A stretch of DNA of 64,000 nt from JAHEAO01 sp942492375 (GCA_942492375.1 CALOEL010000007.1:1-64000); one strand, 5' to 3'; counted from the first letter of the stretch, positions 1 through 8,666 are shown. Translations and numbers: made by a program. Notes: generated by a model not told the origin, from the sequence alone.

Positions 1-231
1 GGCGGCAAATCCTTCGAGCAGAACCCCATCGCGATCCCGGACCCACATCGAAGTCTGGTGTTCTTCCTTGGTCACGGGCAGCTCGCTCCCGCTCGCGGCC
101 CGGAAATCGATGAATCGAACCCGCCCATTGCGATCACGAATCTCGCACCACGCCTTGGACCTCTGGCAGAGGCTGCAGTCGCCGTCCATCCAGACGTCGA
201 GTCGTTGCTCATTGTCAGCGGGTGTCTCCAA
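1..231 (-). CDS. DCC-family (DUF393) thiol-disulfide oxidoreductase-like protein, partial
   Basis: Read on the minus strand, this frame gives a DCC-family N-terminus with the motif WMDGDCSLCQRSKAW, followed by FIDFRAASG. The family has a thioredoxin-like fold with a CxxC-type pair close to the N-terminus; here the pair is C-S-L-C. I chose a TTG start at 231 because a GGTGGAGAG ribosome-binding site lies just upstream and no ATG or GTG is available in frame before the motif. The 3' end runs off the window at base 1, so only about 77 residues are visible. The gene is divergent from arsR. The family call is secure; substrate and role are unknown. Confidence 0.75.
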   Translation of the reverse strand, partial: METPADNEQRLDVWMDGDCSLCQRSKAWCEIRDRNGRVRFIDFRAASGSELPVTKEEHQTSMWVRDRDGVLLEGFAA

Positions 232-268
232 ATACTCTCTCCACCTGCTCCAACTCTGAGATTGGTGC

Positions 269-296
269 TTGACATTCCTTAAGAAAATTCTAAAAT
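269..296 (+). promoter_or_regulatory. Sigma70-type promoter of the arsR operon
   Basis: TTGACA at 269-274, a 16-bp spacer and TAAAAT at 291-296 form a near-consensus housekeeping promoter in an AT-rich patch. It points at the arsR-like gene starting at 362. Confidence 0.65.
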
Positions 297-320
297 AGCG
301 ATATGTTGATGTTTGGAATT
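286..320. promoter_or_regulatory. Inverted repeat over the arsR -10 region, candidate operator
   Basis: AATTCTAAA (286-294) and TTTGGAATT (312-320) are inverted with one mismatch and 17 bases between them. The left arm overlaps the -10 box. Members of the ArsR/SmtB family normally repress their own promoter by binding such sites, so autoregulation is a reasonable inference, not shown. Confidence 0.4.
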
Positions 321-361
321 ACTTCTGGCCCAAAGCGTCGTGAGCCGCAGAGGTTTCGCCC

Positions 362-733
362 GTGAAACGATCCCAACCTGATTGTGTTTCCCCGGACCGA
401 TCACCGGACGAGCTCACTGCTCTTCGGCGAAGCCTGGCGGCGAGGTCCAAACCGCTCCGGCGATTGGCTGACCATTATTCACTGTTGGCCGGCGAGACCC
501 GCCTCAAGATCATTACCCTGCTCACCGGCAGTGGCGAACTGTGCGTCTGCGATCTGGCGAGCGTGCTCGAAATGACCCCGGCGGCGGTGTCGCAGCATTT
601 GAGTCGTCTGCGTTCCGGCCGCCTGGTACAGTCGCGCCGCGATGGGATGACGATTTATTATCGAATGACCGAAGGTACCGACGGTCTGCCGACGGTTCGT
701 TTGCCCGAGCTCGAGCCGGTGGCGGAGGAGTAA
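362..733 (+). CDS. ArsR/SmtB-family metal-responsive repressor
   Basis: A 123-residue winged-helix regulator. Residues about 36-105 are the ArsR fold. The recognition region carries ELCVCDLA (Cys61 and Cys63), the alpha-3 metal-site signature of soft-metal sensors, followed by AAVSQHLSRL and the wing around RRDGMTIYYRM. Family members bind operator DNA when apo and release it on binding As, Cd, Zn or similar metals. A GTG start at 362 is used, with CAGAGG about 8 bases upstream. It is followed after 2 bases by a metal-binding lipoprotein gene, so the two are probably co-transcribed and metal-inducible. Which metal is sensed cannot be read from the sequence. Confidence 0.85.
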   Translation: MKRSQPDCVSPDRSPDELTALRRSLAARSKPLRRLADHYSLLAGETRLKIITLLTGSGELCVCDLASVLEMTPAAVSQHLSRLRSGRLVQSRRDGMTIYYRMTEGTDGLPTVRLPELEPVAEE

Positions 734-735
734 GG

Positions 736-1050
736 ATGCGACACCTCAGGTCTGCGACCACGGTCCTGTTGGTGGCCGGTCTGTTCGTCGGTGTCGCCTG
801 CAATCAAGATCCCGGCAAGGTTCGGACAGTTTTTACCGTCGAAGGCATGCATTGCGATGCGTGCTCGACAAGCATCGTCACTACCCTCGAGAAAGTGGAA
901 GGTGTCGATGTGGTGTCCGCCGATCATGAAGCGGGCATGGCTGAAGCGACCTATCGGCCGCGTACGGTCGATGTCGACACCCTCAAAGCCGAAATCGAAA
1001 AGCTCGGCTATACGGTCATTGGGATGGAGACCGTAGCTGTAGACAGCTGA
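736..1050 (+). CDS. Lipoprotein with heavy-metal-associated (HMA, MerP-like) domain
   Basis: A 104-residue protein with a lipoprotein-type leader ending at Cys22, then one HMA domain with the metal-binding loop GMHCDAC (Cys40 and Cys43). HMA domains bind Cu(I), Hg(II) or Zn(II) between the two cysteines and pass them to transporters. This copy should sit lipid-anchored outside the inner membrane. The residue at -3 of the lipobox is Gly rather than Leu, so anchoring is likely but not certain. The start at 736 has GGAGGAG immediately upstream; a longer open frame exists but overlaps arsR. No P-type ATPase or mer genes are adjacent. Confidence 0.8.
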   Translation: MRHLRSATTVLLVAGLFVGVACNQDPGKVRTVFTVEGMHCDACSTSIVTTLEKVEGVDVVSADHEAGMAEATYRPRTVDVDTLKAEIEKLGYTVIGMETVAVDS

Positions 1051-1186
1051 ATTTCGGAATTCGGAATTAGGAATTAGAATTAGGAATTCCCATCCGCCCG
1101 CCCCCAAGGACGAGGATCGCCTGGTATTCAAGACTCAAAACTCAAAACTCAAAACTCAAAACTCAAAACTCAAAACTCAAAACTCA
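1051..1186. repeat. Paired 7-bp tandem arrays (AATTCGG/AATTAGG and ACTCAAA)
   Basis: The left array at 1051-1089 alternates AATTCGG and AATTAGG. A C-rich core containing CCCATCCGCCCGCCCCC follows, then a spacer, then about eight ACTCAAA units at about 1132-1186. The right array runs into the 3' end of the Smr gene and supplies its stop codon (minus strand) at 1170-1172, so it lies on the transcript of that gene. Confidence 0.85.
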
Positions 1187-1721
1187 CAAACTTCTTCTTG
1201 AGGTAGGCGATGGTGGCGCCCCAACCTCCGCGGTCGGCCGGCGCATCGTGAAACCCCGATACGAGGGGGTGACGGGCGAGCAGTTTCTGGACCCGATCAC
1301 GTTGCACGCCGATGCCCCGGCCGTGGATCAGTCGCACCTCGGTAAATCCTTTTTCGACCGCCACCTCGAGGTAGGCGTCGACGACATCAGGCACGTCACG
1401 GGGTGGAAACGGGTGCAGATCGATACTGTCCTCGACCGGGATCTCAACCGGCATCTCAGGATCGACGGCTTCCTCGTTTTCCTCCGCCACTCCAGACTCA
1501 TCGACATCGTTGTTGCTTGATACCTTCGATGACGGACCGAACAGTACGGCCAGCGTCAAGATTGTCAGCAGCCCACCAAAGACCCCGAGACCGATCCAGG
1601 CTTTGGGTCCGATCAAACGAGCCAACGGCCAGGTTGCGATCGCGGCGATCGCGAACACTCCCATCTTTGTGCCGATGTAAGCCCAGAAGACCTTTGGATC
1701 CTGAAACGCCTGTCGAATCAT
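1170..1721 (-). CDS. Membrane-anchored Smr-domain protein
   Basis: A 183-residue protein. Two hydrophobic segments at about residues 12-36 and 42-62 are followed by an acidic linker (70-98) and a C-terminal Smr domain. The Smr signatures are visible: DLHPFPPRDV near residue 101, IHGRGIGVQRD near 132 and GGWGATIAYL near 165. Smr domains are nuclease or nucleic-acid-binding modules; the membrane anchor is less usual. The last residues (FVSFEF) are encoded by the ACTCAAA heptamer array, which probably replaced the original 3' end. Function is unknown beyond the domain. Confidence 0.75.
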   Translation of the reverse strand: MIRQAFQDPKVFWAYIGTKMGVFAIAAIATWPLARLIGPKAWIGLGVFGGLLTILTLAVLFGPSSKVSSNNDVDESGVAEENEEAVDPEMPVEIPVEDSIDLHPFPPRDVPDVVDAYLEVAVEKGFTEVRLIHGRGIGVQRDRVQKLLARHPLVSGFHDAPADRGGWGATIAYLKKKFVSFEF

Positions 1722-1761
1722 GGCGAAAGCCTCCCCTTCAGCCCGGTCGGAGGGGTGGGTG

Positions 1762-1796
1762 GAATTCCTAATTCCTAATTCCTCATTCCTAATTCG
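1762..1796. repeat. 7-bp tandem array (ATTCCTA)
   Basis: About five ATTCCTA-type units fill the gap between the asnS stop codon and the Smr gene, next to a GGGTGGGTGG tract. In complement this is the same AATTAGG heptamer seen elsewhere in the window. Confidence 0.8.
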
Positions 1797-3098
1797 CTAG
1801 GGGTTGAGCCTGTTGATCAGCCGCGGATAGGGGCTCGCCTCCCGCAGGTGGGAGATTCCGCAGATCCACGCTACACAGCGCTCGATGCCCATTCCATATC
1901 CCGAATGGGGGAATGATCCGTAACGGCGGATATCGAGGTACCACTCGAAGGACTCGCGGGGCAGGTCGTGGGCGGCGATCTGGCGCTCGAGATGCTCGAG
2001 CGAGTCCGAGCGTTCGGAACCGCCGATGATCTCGCCGTAGCCTTCGGGGGCGAGCACGTCCACCGCCAACGCGCGGCTCGGATCTTCGGGGTCGGGCTGC
2101 ATGTAGAAGGCCTTGATGTCTGCCGGCCAGCGGGTGATCAGGAGCGGACGATCGTAGAGTTCGGTGAGCATGGTCTCGTCGTCGCCGCCGAGATCCTCGC
2201 CGAACTGGATATCCGAGCCGAGCTCCTGCAGCTTGGTGATCGCCTCCGCGTAGTCGAGGCGCGGATATGGCAACTGGGTGGTGGGTTCGAGCTTGGAGAT
2301 GTCGCGCTCGAGGCGCTCGAGGTCTTCGGCGCATCGGTCGAGAACGCGCGCCACGATGCTGGATAGAAACTCCTCGCACAAATCGAGCAGACCGTCGAAC
2401 CGCAGCCAGGCCACCTCCGGCTCGACCATCCAGAACTCAGTGAGGTGTCGGCGGGTCTTTGATTTTTCGGCGCGAAAAGTTGGCCCGAAGCAATAGACCT
2501 TGCCGAGGGCCGCGGCGGCCGGTTCGAGGTAGAGCTGCCCGGACTGCGAGAGGAATGCGGTGTCACCGAAGTACTCGGTTTCGAAGAGGGTCGAGGTGCC
2601 CTCGCAGGCCGCCGGTGTGAGGATCGGCGAGTCGATCAGGGTGTAGTCGCGGCTCTGGAAGAAATCGCGGATCGCGAATGCGAGTTCGGAACGGACCCGC
2701 ATGATGGCGTGCTGTCTCTTGGATCGCAGCCAGAGGTGGCGGTGGTTGAGCAGAAAGTCGGGGCCGTGGTCCTTTTTGCCGATCGGAAACTCGGGCGCGA
2801 TCTGGACGACCTCGAGACCGGAGACCTTGAGTTCGAACCCTCCCGGCGCGCGGTCGTCCGCAGCGACGAGGCCGGTGACCTCCACCGACGATTCCTGGGT
2901 CAGCTCGACCGCAGTCTCCCAGACGCTTTCGTCCACCTCGGGGCGGAAGACCACGCTCTGCAGATAGCCGAAGCCATCGCGTAGGATGATGAAGCGCAGC
3001 TTGCCCTTCTTGCGCCAGTTGTAAACCCATCCGCGGATGGTCACTTCCTGGTCAACGTGTTCGGCGAGATCGGCAATGGTAATGACGGGGCGCGACAT
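1797..3098 (-). CDS. asnS: Asparaginyl-tRNA synthetase
   Basis: A 433-residue class IIb aminoacyl-tRNA synthetase that charges tRNA-Asn in the cytosol. The N-terminal OB-fold anticodon-binding domain spans about residues 1-110 (VTIRGWVYNWRKKGKLRF). The catalytic domain has motif 2 (FRAEKSKTRRHLTEFWMVEP) and motif 3 (GYGMGIERCVAW) near residue 403. The motif 2 sequence and overall length fit AsnRS rather than bacterial AspRS, which carries a large GAD insertion absent here. GGAGGAG lies just upstream of the ATG at 3098. The gene stands alone, facing the Smr gene. Confidence 0.93.
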   Translation of the reverse strand: MSRPVITIADLAEHVDQEVTIRGWVYNWRKKGKLRFIILRDGFGYLQSVVFRPEVDESVWETAVELTQESSVEVTGLVAADDRAPGGFELKVSGLEVVQIAPEFPIGKKDHGPDFLLNHRHLWLRSKRQHAIMRVRSELAFAIRDFFQSRDYTLIDSPILTPAACEGTSTLFETEYFGDTAFLSQSGQLYLEPAAAALGKVYCFGPTFRAEKSKTRRHLTEFWMVEPEVAWLRFDGLLDLCEEFLSSIVARVLDRCAEDLERLERDISKLEPTTQLPYPRLDYAEAITKLQELGSDIQFGEDLGGDDETMLTELYDRPLLITRWPADIKAFYMQPDPEDPSRALAVDVLAPEGYGEIIGGSERSDSLEHLERQIAAHDLPRESFEWYLDIRRYGSFPHSGYGMGIERCVAWICGISHLREASPYPRLINRLNP

Positions 3099-3189
3099 GG
3101 TTCTCCTCCCGGAGGCGGATTGTACACGAAGGGAGCCGGCGTTCAGGACCGGAGAACGCTCCAGCGTACGCAGACGACTGCAGAGGCGG

Positions 3190-3310
3190 ACGGGCTATCG
3201 GGTAGACGGCAATACGGGGATCCCGCTCTGGGAGCGTCGACGCCAGCCTTCGTCGATTTGCCCGTAAAATCCCGTAAAGCCGTAAGGCCGTAAAGCCGTT
3301 GAGCCCGGTT
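3190..3310. repeat. CCGTAAA/GTAGACGG-type short repeats upstream of trpE
   Basis: The 300-base gap between asnS and trpE holds a GTAGACGGCAATACGG motif near 3201 and a run of CCGTAAA-like units at 3264-3300. The same two motifs recur together at 47440-47543. No gene is seen here. CACAAT at 3367-3372 is a possible weak -10 for trpE. Confidence 0.6.
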
Positions 3311-3398
3311 CGCGATTTCCACTCCACCAACGACGCCTGCGGGTAGACCTCGCGGCGCTACTGCGTCACAATGTCGGCTTCATGACCGAGGGGGAACC

Positions 3399-4890
3399 AT
3401 GAAGGTTCGGCCGGACAAACAGGAGTTCTTGAAGCTCGGCCAAGACTATGACGTCGTGCCGGTGGTGCAGGAGCTCACCTCGGATACGGTGACCCCGTTC
3501 ACGGTCTACACCCGCCTTGCGGCCAATGGCCGCAATCCCTTCCTGCTCGAAAGCGTCGAGGGCGGCGAACGGGCAGCTCGATACTCTTTCATTGGTGCCG
3601 ATCCTTTCCGAATCGTCGAGGTGCGTGACCGGGCGGTATTCGTGGACGGGGCGCTGCGAGACGGTTCTCCGATCGAGGAATTGCGGCGGGCAACAGATTT
3701 CGGTTCGGTGGCACCCGTCGAAGGCCTGCCTCCCTTTGCCGGCGGGGCGATGGGCTACCTCGGCTACGACGCGGTGCGTCTGGTCGAGGCAATCCCCTCG
3801 AGCGGTCGCGATGAGGGCGGGCTTCCGGAAGCATGGTTCGGGCTCTACGACGGCGTCGTAGCCCTCGACCGTGCCCGCCAGCGCCTGCTGTTGGTGGTGG
3901 CCGCGCGCGTCGGCGAAGATCCTGAGGAGGCGTGGACGCAGGCCCAACAGCGTCTGGCGACGATGCATAGGTCCCTCCTCGGTGGCGGCGCCAGCCCTCG
4001 ACCCCATGTCATCCCCAGATCCCGCGAAGGGCTGGGACGGTTGGGTCGCGACTCCGTCCGGGGACGAGTACATGGTTGCGGTATCGAAGGCTCGCGACTA
4101 TATTCTCGCCGGCGATATCTTTCAGGTCGTGCTGTCCCGCCGCTGGCGCAAGATGCCGCGCTGCACCGCGGCCGAAATCTATCGCATGCTGCGGCTGACG
4201 AACCCGTCGCCCTACATGTTCCTCTTCGATACCGGCCAGGCGCGGATCCTCGGGTCGAGCCCCGAGATGCTGGTTCGGGTGAGCGGAGACACGGTCGCGA
4301 CCTGCCCGATCGCGGGCACCCGCCGGCGGGGTCTTGACCGCGAGGAAGACCTGCGGCTCGAGGAAGAGCTGAAGGCCGATCCAAAGGAACGTGCGGAGCA
4401 CGTCATGCTGGTGGACCTCGGGCGAAACGATATCGGTCGGGTCTCGGACGCGGGGTCGGTGAGAGTGTCGCGCGAGATGGAAGTCGAGCGCTACAGCCAC
4501 GTCATGCATCTCGTCAGCGAGGTCGAAGGTCGTCTTCGCGACGGACTCGATGCGTGGGACGCCCTCTTCGCCTGTTTTCCGGCCGGAACTCTCAGCGGTG
4601 CGCCCAAGGTGCGCGCGATGGAGATCATCGACGAGTTCGAAGAGGTCAAGAGGGGGGTCTACGGTGGCGCGGTCGGTTATCGCAACCTCAACGGCGACCT
4701 CGACTCGTGCATTGCGATCCGCACCCTGGTCGAGCGCGGCGGCAGTGTCCAGATTCAGGCCGGGGCCGGGATCGTCTATGACTCGGTGCCGGAGACCGAG
4801 CTCGCCGAGTGCGCCGCCAAAGCGGGGGCGCTGGTCGAAGCGGTGGCCATGGCTGAATCCGCTGCCGCCTCAGGCACGCACGAGGAATGA
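3399..4890 (+). CDS. trpE: Anthranilate synthase component I, with internal frameshift
   Basis: TrpE makes anthranilate from chorismate using ammonia supplied by TrpG, the first step of tryptophan synthesis. The N-terminal half (from ATG 3399, preceded by GAGGGGGAACC) reads RYSFIGADPF. The C-terminal chorismate-binding half in the next frame reads GDIFQVVLSRRW, IAGTRRRGLDREED, LVDLGRNDIGRV and FPAGTLSGAPKVRAMEIIDE. The frames switch by one base near 4002-4005; removing one C from the CCCC run there joins ASPRP to MSSPDPAKGWDGWV without a gap. All catalytic motifs are intact, so a sequencing error or very recent mutation is more likely than decay. First gene of the trp cluster. Confidence 0.88.
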
Positions 4891-4892
4891 GC

Positions 4893-5004
4893 GAATGAGG
4901 AATGAGGAATTAGGAATTAGGAATGCCACCCACCCTCCCATGGCGACGTTTTACGCGGGAGGTTGGGTGAGATTTCCGAAATCCGAAATCCGAAATCCGA
5001 AATC
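4893..5004. repeat. Paired 7-bp arrays between trpE and trpG
   Basis: Left array: GAATGAG/GAATTAG units (4893-4924). Core: CCACCCACCCTCCC (about 4926-4939) inverted against GGGAGGTTGGGTG (about 4957-4969). Right array: TCCGAAA units (4974-5004). The core can form a stem, while the flanking arrays are unrelated heptamers. Confidence 0.85.
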
Positions 5005-5022
5005 GGGTGGTGGGGGTGGGTC

Positions 5023-5623
5023 GTGATCTTGATGATCGACAACTACGACTCCTTCACCTACAACCTGGTACAGGAGCTGTCGGAGGTTGGCGACGTCGAG
5101 ATCGATGTGGTCCGCAACGACGCCGCGAGCGTCGATGAGCTGATGGCCAAAGGGCCGCGTGCGGTGGTGATCTCTCCCGGCCCCGGAATTCCCGAGGACT
5201 CCGGTGTCACCATGGAGATCGTCCGCGCGGCGGCCGATCTCCCGTTGCTCGGGATCTGCCTCGGTCATCAGGCGATTGCCGCGGTTCACGGCGGCCGGGT
5301 GGTGAGGGCCTCTGAACCGGTCCACGGCAAGACCTCCGAGGTGCGCCACAACGGAGACGGGCTCTTTGAAGGACTGCCCGATGGCTTCGACGCGACCCGT
5401 TACCACTCTCTGATTGTCGATCGCGACAACATGCCGGCCGATCTCGAGATCACCGCCTGGACCGACGACGGCGTCATCATGGGTTTGCGCGATCAGAACC
5501 GTCCTCATTTCGGTGTCCAGTTCCACCCCGAGTCGTACCTCTGCCACGAGGGCAAGAAATTTTTGGCGCGATTCCTCGATATCGCCGGTATTGGCGTTCG
5601 TCCCGAGTGGAAGACAGGGGCCG

Positions 5624-5631
<8 letters not shown>
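5023..5631 (+). CDS. trpG: Anthranilate synthase component II (glutamine amidotransferase)
   Basis: TrpG hydrolyses glutamine and channels ammonia to TrpE. The 202-residue protein starts MILMIDNYDSFTYNL from GTG 5023; ATG 5032 is the alternative. It shows the class I triad: Cys79 in LLGICLGHQAIA and His168/Glu170 in FHPES. The oxyanion motif SPGPGIPEDSG is present near residue 51. The ribosome-binding site would be the G-rich GGTGGGGGTGGG that ends the upstream repeat. The stop codon lies in the first unit of a TTTTGAG heptamer array. Could also serve p-aminobenzoate synthesis, since trpG and pabA are hard to separate; the trp context favours trpG. Confidence 0.93.
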
Positions 5632-5722
<91 letters not shown>

Positions 5723-5731
5723 AACAGAATC

Positions 5732-6778
5732 ATGATCACCGTCGATCATAAATCCATCCTCAACGGATTGCTTTCCGGCCAAGACCTCGAACCGCAGGTG
5801 ATGGAGACCTTCATCGGTGCCGTCATGGATGGAGGCGTCGATGATGTGGTGGTGGCAGCGGTGTTGGCCGCGCTGCGGGCAAAGGGCGAGACCGGCGCCG
5901 AGGTTGCGGCGGCCGCGCGCGCGATGCGAGCCCGGGCGGTGGCCGTCACGGTCAAAGAGCCGGAGAGATCAGTCGACACCTGCGGCACCGGTGGCGACGG
6001 CGCCGAGACCATCAATATCTCGACGGCGGCGGCCCTTCTGGTTGCTGCAGCGGGTGTGCCGGTGGCCAAACACGGCAACCGGTCGGTTTCCTCACGTTGC
6101 GGGTCGGCTGACGTTCTCGAAGCGGCCGGTGTGCTTCTCGATGTAACCCCGGAGATGATGGCGACGTTGCACGACGAGGTCGGCATCGCCTTTCTCTTCG
6201 CACCCCGTCTCCATCCCGCGATGAAGGCGGTCATGCCGGTGCGGCGGGCGCTCGGTGTGCGCACGGTCTTCAACCTCCTCGGCCCCTTGACCAACCCGGC
6301 CGGGGTGGAGCGGCAGGTGATTGGCGTCTGGGGCTCCGACGTGCAGGCGCTGATGGCGGCGGCCCTGGCCGACCTCGGTGCGCGAAGCGCTCTGGTGGTG
6401 CACTCCGACGACGGGCTCGACGAAATCTCGGTCTGCGCCCCGACCTCGGTGATCGAAATCCGGGATGGTGAGGTGGCCGGTACCTGGACGGTCGACCCGA
6501 CGGCCTTTGGAATCGAAGTCAAAGATCCGACATCCCTCAAGGGCGGTGATGTTGGCGAAAACCTGCGCCGGATGCGGGCTATTCTCGGCGGTGAAGAGGA
6601 GACTCCCGCCGCGGACGCCGTGGCGCTTAACGCGGGTGCCGCTCTCTACGTGGCCGGCATTGCCACGAATCTCGAGGAGGGCTTCCGTCACGCTACCGAG
6701 GTTCGCCGATCGGGGTCCGCACTCGGACGGCTCGAGGAGTGGGCCAATCGATCACAGGAGCTTTCGGCCAATGGGTGA
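5732..6778 (+). CDS. trpD: Anthranilate phosphoribosyltransferase
   Basis: TrpD transfers phosphoribose from PRPP to anthranilate. At 348 residues it has the usual length. Signatures are CGTGGDGAETINIST (residues 84-98), the PRPP/diphosphate loop; KHGNRSVSSRCGSADVLE (113-130), the anthranilate-side motif; and NLLGPLTNPAG. The C-terminus overlaps the trpC start by 8 bases, implying translational coupling. Confidence 0.95.
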   Translation: MITVDHKSILNGLLSGQDLEPQVMETFIGAVMDGGVDDVVVAAVLAALRAKGETGAEVAAAARAMRARAVAVTVKEPERSVDTCGTGGDGAETINISTAAALLVAAAGVPVAKHGNRSVSSRCGSADVLEAAGVLLDVTPEMMATLHDEVGIAFLFAPRLHPAMKAVMPVRRALGVRTVFNLLGPLTNPAGVERQVIGVWGSDVQALMAAALADLGARSALVVHSDDGLDEISVCAPTSVIEIRDGEVAGTWTVDPTAFGIEVKDPTSLKGGDVGENLRRMRAILGGEEETPAADAVALNAGAALYVAGIATNLEEGFRHATEVRRSGSALGRLEEWANRSQELSANG

Positions 6779-7571
6779 GACCGCGCTCGACCGTATTGTC
6801 GCCGATGTGCGCCGGCGCCTCGAAACCTCCACCGAGGCGCCCGGACTCGAAGAGGCCGCCCACGAGGCGGTCGAGGCGCGACGCAGAGAAGGCCTTCGAT
6901 CTCTCGGTGGGGCGCTGTCGAACCCCGGCCCGGCGCTGATTGCCGAATGCAAGAAGGCGTCGCCGTCGGCGGGGCTGATCCGCGAGGACTTCGATGCGAC
7001 GTTGCTCGCCGGCGCATATTCCGCGGGTGGTGCAGCGGCGATCTCGGTCGTCACCGAGCCTGACCACTTCAAGGGCGACACCCGTTGGCTGATCGACGTC
7101 CGCAAAACAGTAGGTTTACCGGTGTTGCGCAAGGACTTCATCGTCTCCCGCCGACAGCTCTTCGAAACGGCCGTTCTCGGCGTCGACGCGGTGCTCTTGA
7201 TTGCGCGCATTCTCGACGAGGAGACCCTCACCTCCTTGTTGAACACGGCCGCCGAACTGGAGCTCGAGGTGTTGCTGGAGATCTTTTCCGACGAGGATCC
7301 GGCAACCGCGGTGGCATCCGGAACGCCAATCGTTGGTGTCAACGCCCGCGACCTCGCGACCTTCGAAGTTCGGCTCGATAGGGTGGAATCGATTGCTGCC
7401 GAGCTTCCTGCCGACCGGGTCCGGGTTGCCGAGAGCGGGATCCGAGGATTCGGTGATCTCGACCGCCTGCGCCGGGCCGGGTACGACGGTTTCCTGGTCG
7501 GGGAACACCTCGTGCGATCGGAGGATCCGGAAACGGCAGTGCGCAATCTCCTCGGGAAACCAGCGCATTGA
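6771..7571 (+). CDS. trpC: Indole-3-glycerol phosphate synthase
   Basis: TrpC closes carboxyphenylamino-deoxyribulose phosphate to indole-3-glycerol phosphate. The 266-residue (beta/alpha)8 barrel carries AECKKASPSAG, PVLRKDFIVS, LLEIFSDED, VGVNARDLATFEV and VAESGIRG, with the catalytic Lys and Glu positions in place. ATG 6771 overlaps the trpD stop and has CAGGAG 10 bases upstream; longer in-frame starts lie inside trpD. It is a stand-alone TrpC, not fused to TrpF. Confidence 0.95.
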   Translation: MGETALDRIVADVRRRLETSTEAPGLEEAAHEAVEARRREGLRSLGGALSNPGPALIAECKKASPSAGLIREDFDATLLAGAYSAGGAAAISVVTEPDHFKGDTRWLIDVRKTVGLPVLRKDFIVSRRQLFETAVLGVDAVLLIARILDEETLTSLLNTAAELELEVLLEIFSDEDPATAVASGTPIVGVNARDLATFEVRLDRVESIAAELPADRVRVAESGIRGFGDLDRLRRAGYDGFLVGEHLVRSEDPETAVRNLLGKPAH

Positions 7572-7577
7572 CCGGAG

Positions 7578-7776
7578 GTGCCTGGCATCCCGATTCGGGG
7601 CATCGCGTGTCAGAACAGCGGGTGCGTTGCAGCGAATCGGCGTGCCTGGCATCCTCTCGGGAAGCGCAATGAGAGAAGACCGCGTCAAAAAACGTGCCGT
7701 CTCTGACGATTTTGGGAATGAGTGCCCCTCCTCCCAAGAGGGCGTGGTGGCCCAAATATCGTCAGAGGGGGCACTC
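7578..7776. repeat. Intercistronic structured region between trpC and trpF
   Basis: The 276-base gap has two parts. GTGCCTGGCATCC occurs twice (7578 and 7641) around the inverted CCGATTCG/CGAATCGG. Then CTCTGACGATTTTGGG (7701-7716) is inverted against CCCAAATATCGTCAGAG (7751-7767), while GAGTGCCCC (7720-7728) pairs with GGGGCACTC (7768-7776). The second stem opens inside the loop of the first, so the two either form a pseudoknot or exclude one another. Confidence 0.6.
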
Positions 7777-7847
7777 CTCGAAAGCGCGCCGGGAGAAGCG
7801 GGCCTCGACGCCGCGAGCGGCTTGCCGGTGCACGGAGACTTACACGC

Positions 7848-8444
7848 ATGAAGATTAAGATCTGCGGAATTACGAATCCTGGCGACGCCGAAGCGGCAGT
7901 CGCCGCCGGCGCCGATATGCTCGGTTTTGTCTTCCGATCGGGAACGCCCCGTGCCCTCGATCCCGCCACCTCGGGTTGGATTCGCGACGTCAGCGGGGCG
8001 GAGAGAGTTGGTGTTTTTCTCGACTCGCCGTTGGAAGAGGTCAAGCGAGTCCGCGATCTTCTGGCCCTTGACTGGGTCCAGCTCCACGGTGATGAGCCGG
8101 ATTCCTACCTCGAGGCCCTCGGCGAACGGGTGATCCGTCGGGTCCGGGTCGGTTCCGAGATCGACTGGAATCGTGTGATCAACCTGGCCGAGCGATGTCT
8201 GCCGCTATTCGATCCGGGTGCCGGCGATGGAGTTGCCTGGGCGTGGGAGGCTTTGGAGCAACGTCCACGGGGATTTCGTTTTGGCCTGGCCGGTGGCCTG
8301 ACGCCCGACAACGTCGCAGACGCCGTCCGTACCGTGCAGCCATACCTGGTCGATGTTTCGTCCGGCGTCGAGGCCGCTCCCGCCATCAAGGATCACGCCA
8401 AGATCCGCGACTTCATCTCCGCCGCTCGTAAAGCCATCGGTTGA
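7848..8444 (+). CDS. trpF: Phosphoribosylanthranilate isomerase
   Basis: TrpF catalyses the Amadori rearrangement of phosphoribosylanthranilate. The 198-residue TIM barrel begins MKIKICGITNPGDA, with the catalytic Cys in KICGIT, then LGFVFRSGTPR, VQLHGDE and a late LAGGLTPDNV with DVSSGVE, the phosphate-binding end of the barrel. The start is ATG 7848, preceded by CACGGAGAC. It is separated from trpC by the structured gap. The catalytic Asp region reads LPLFDPGAGDG, slightly off the common LLD consensus but compatible. Confidence 0.93.
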   Translation: MKIKICGITNPGDAEAAVAAGADMLGFVFRSGTPRALDPATSGWIRDVSGAERVGVFLDSPLEEVKRVRDLLALDWVQLHGDEPDSYLEALGERVIRRVRVGSEIDWNRVINLAERCLPLFDPGAGDGVAWAWEALEQRPRGFRFGLAGGLTPDNVADAVRTVQPYLVDVSSGVEAAPAIKDHAKIRDFISAARKAIG

Positions 8445-8460
8445 TGGTTGCATCCGAATA

Positions 8461-8522
8461 ACCACAGAGGCGCAGAGGACACACAGTGATTCCTTGGTGT
8501 GTTCGTGTCTTGGTGGTTGTGA
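8461..8522. repeat. Inverted repeat of the CAGAGGCGCAGAGG / TTCGTGTCTTGGTGG type
   Basis: ACCACAGAGGCGCAGAGGACACA faces TGTGTTCGTGTCTTGGTGGTT across about 15 bases downstream of trpF. The TTGACA/-10 region of the next gene is not clear. The motif resembles high-copy intergenic repeats that I recall from other environmental bacterial genomes. Confidence 0.5.
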
Positions 8523-8666
8523 TGGAATCAAAAATTATCTCCGTGCGAACTCTGGACCTGCCCCGTTTTGGTGGTTCTTCGGGTGAACGAGTGGGTTTTG
8601 CGCTAGATTTGGATCGTTCCGGAAACACTCGACGGTTGCTTTCGTACGGCTTTGAAGGAGGAGTCC

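Noticed and set aside
541..735. Longer start for the HMA lipoprotein
   Set aside because: It lies within arsR in another frame; the ATG at 736 follows GGAGGAG and begins a lipoprotein leader.
3099..3398. Trp leader peptide and attenuator before trpE
   Set aside because: No short frame with adjacent tryptophan codons and no terminator/antiterminator pair was found; the gap is mostly short repeats.
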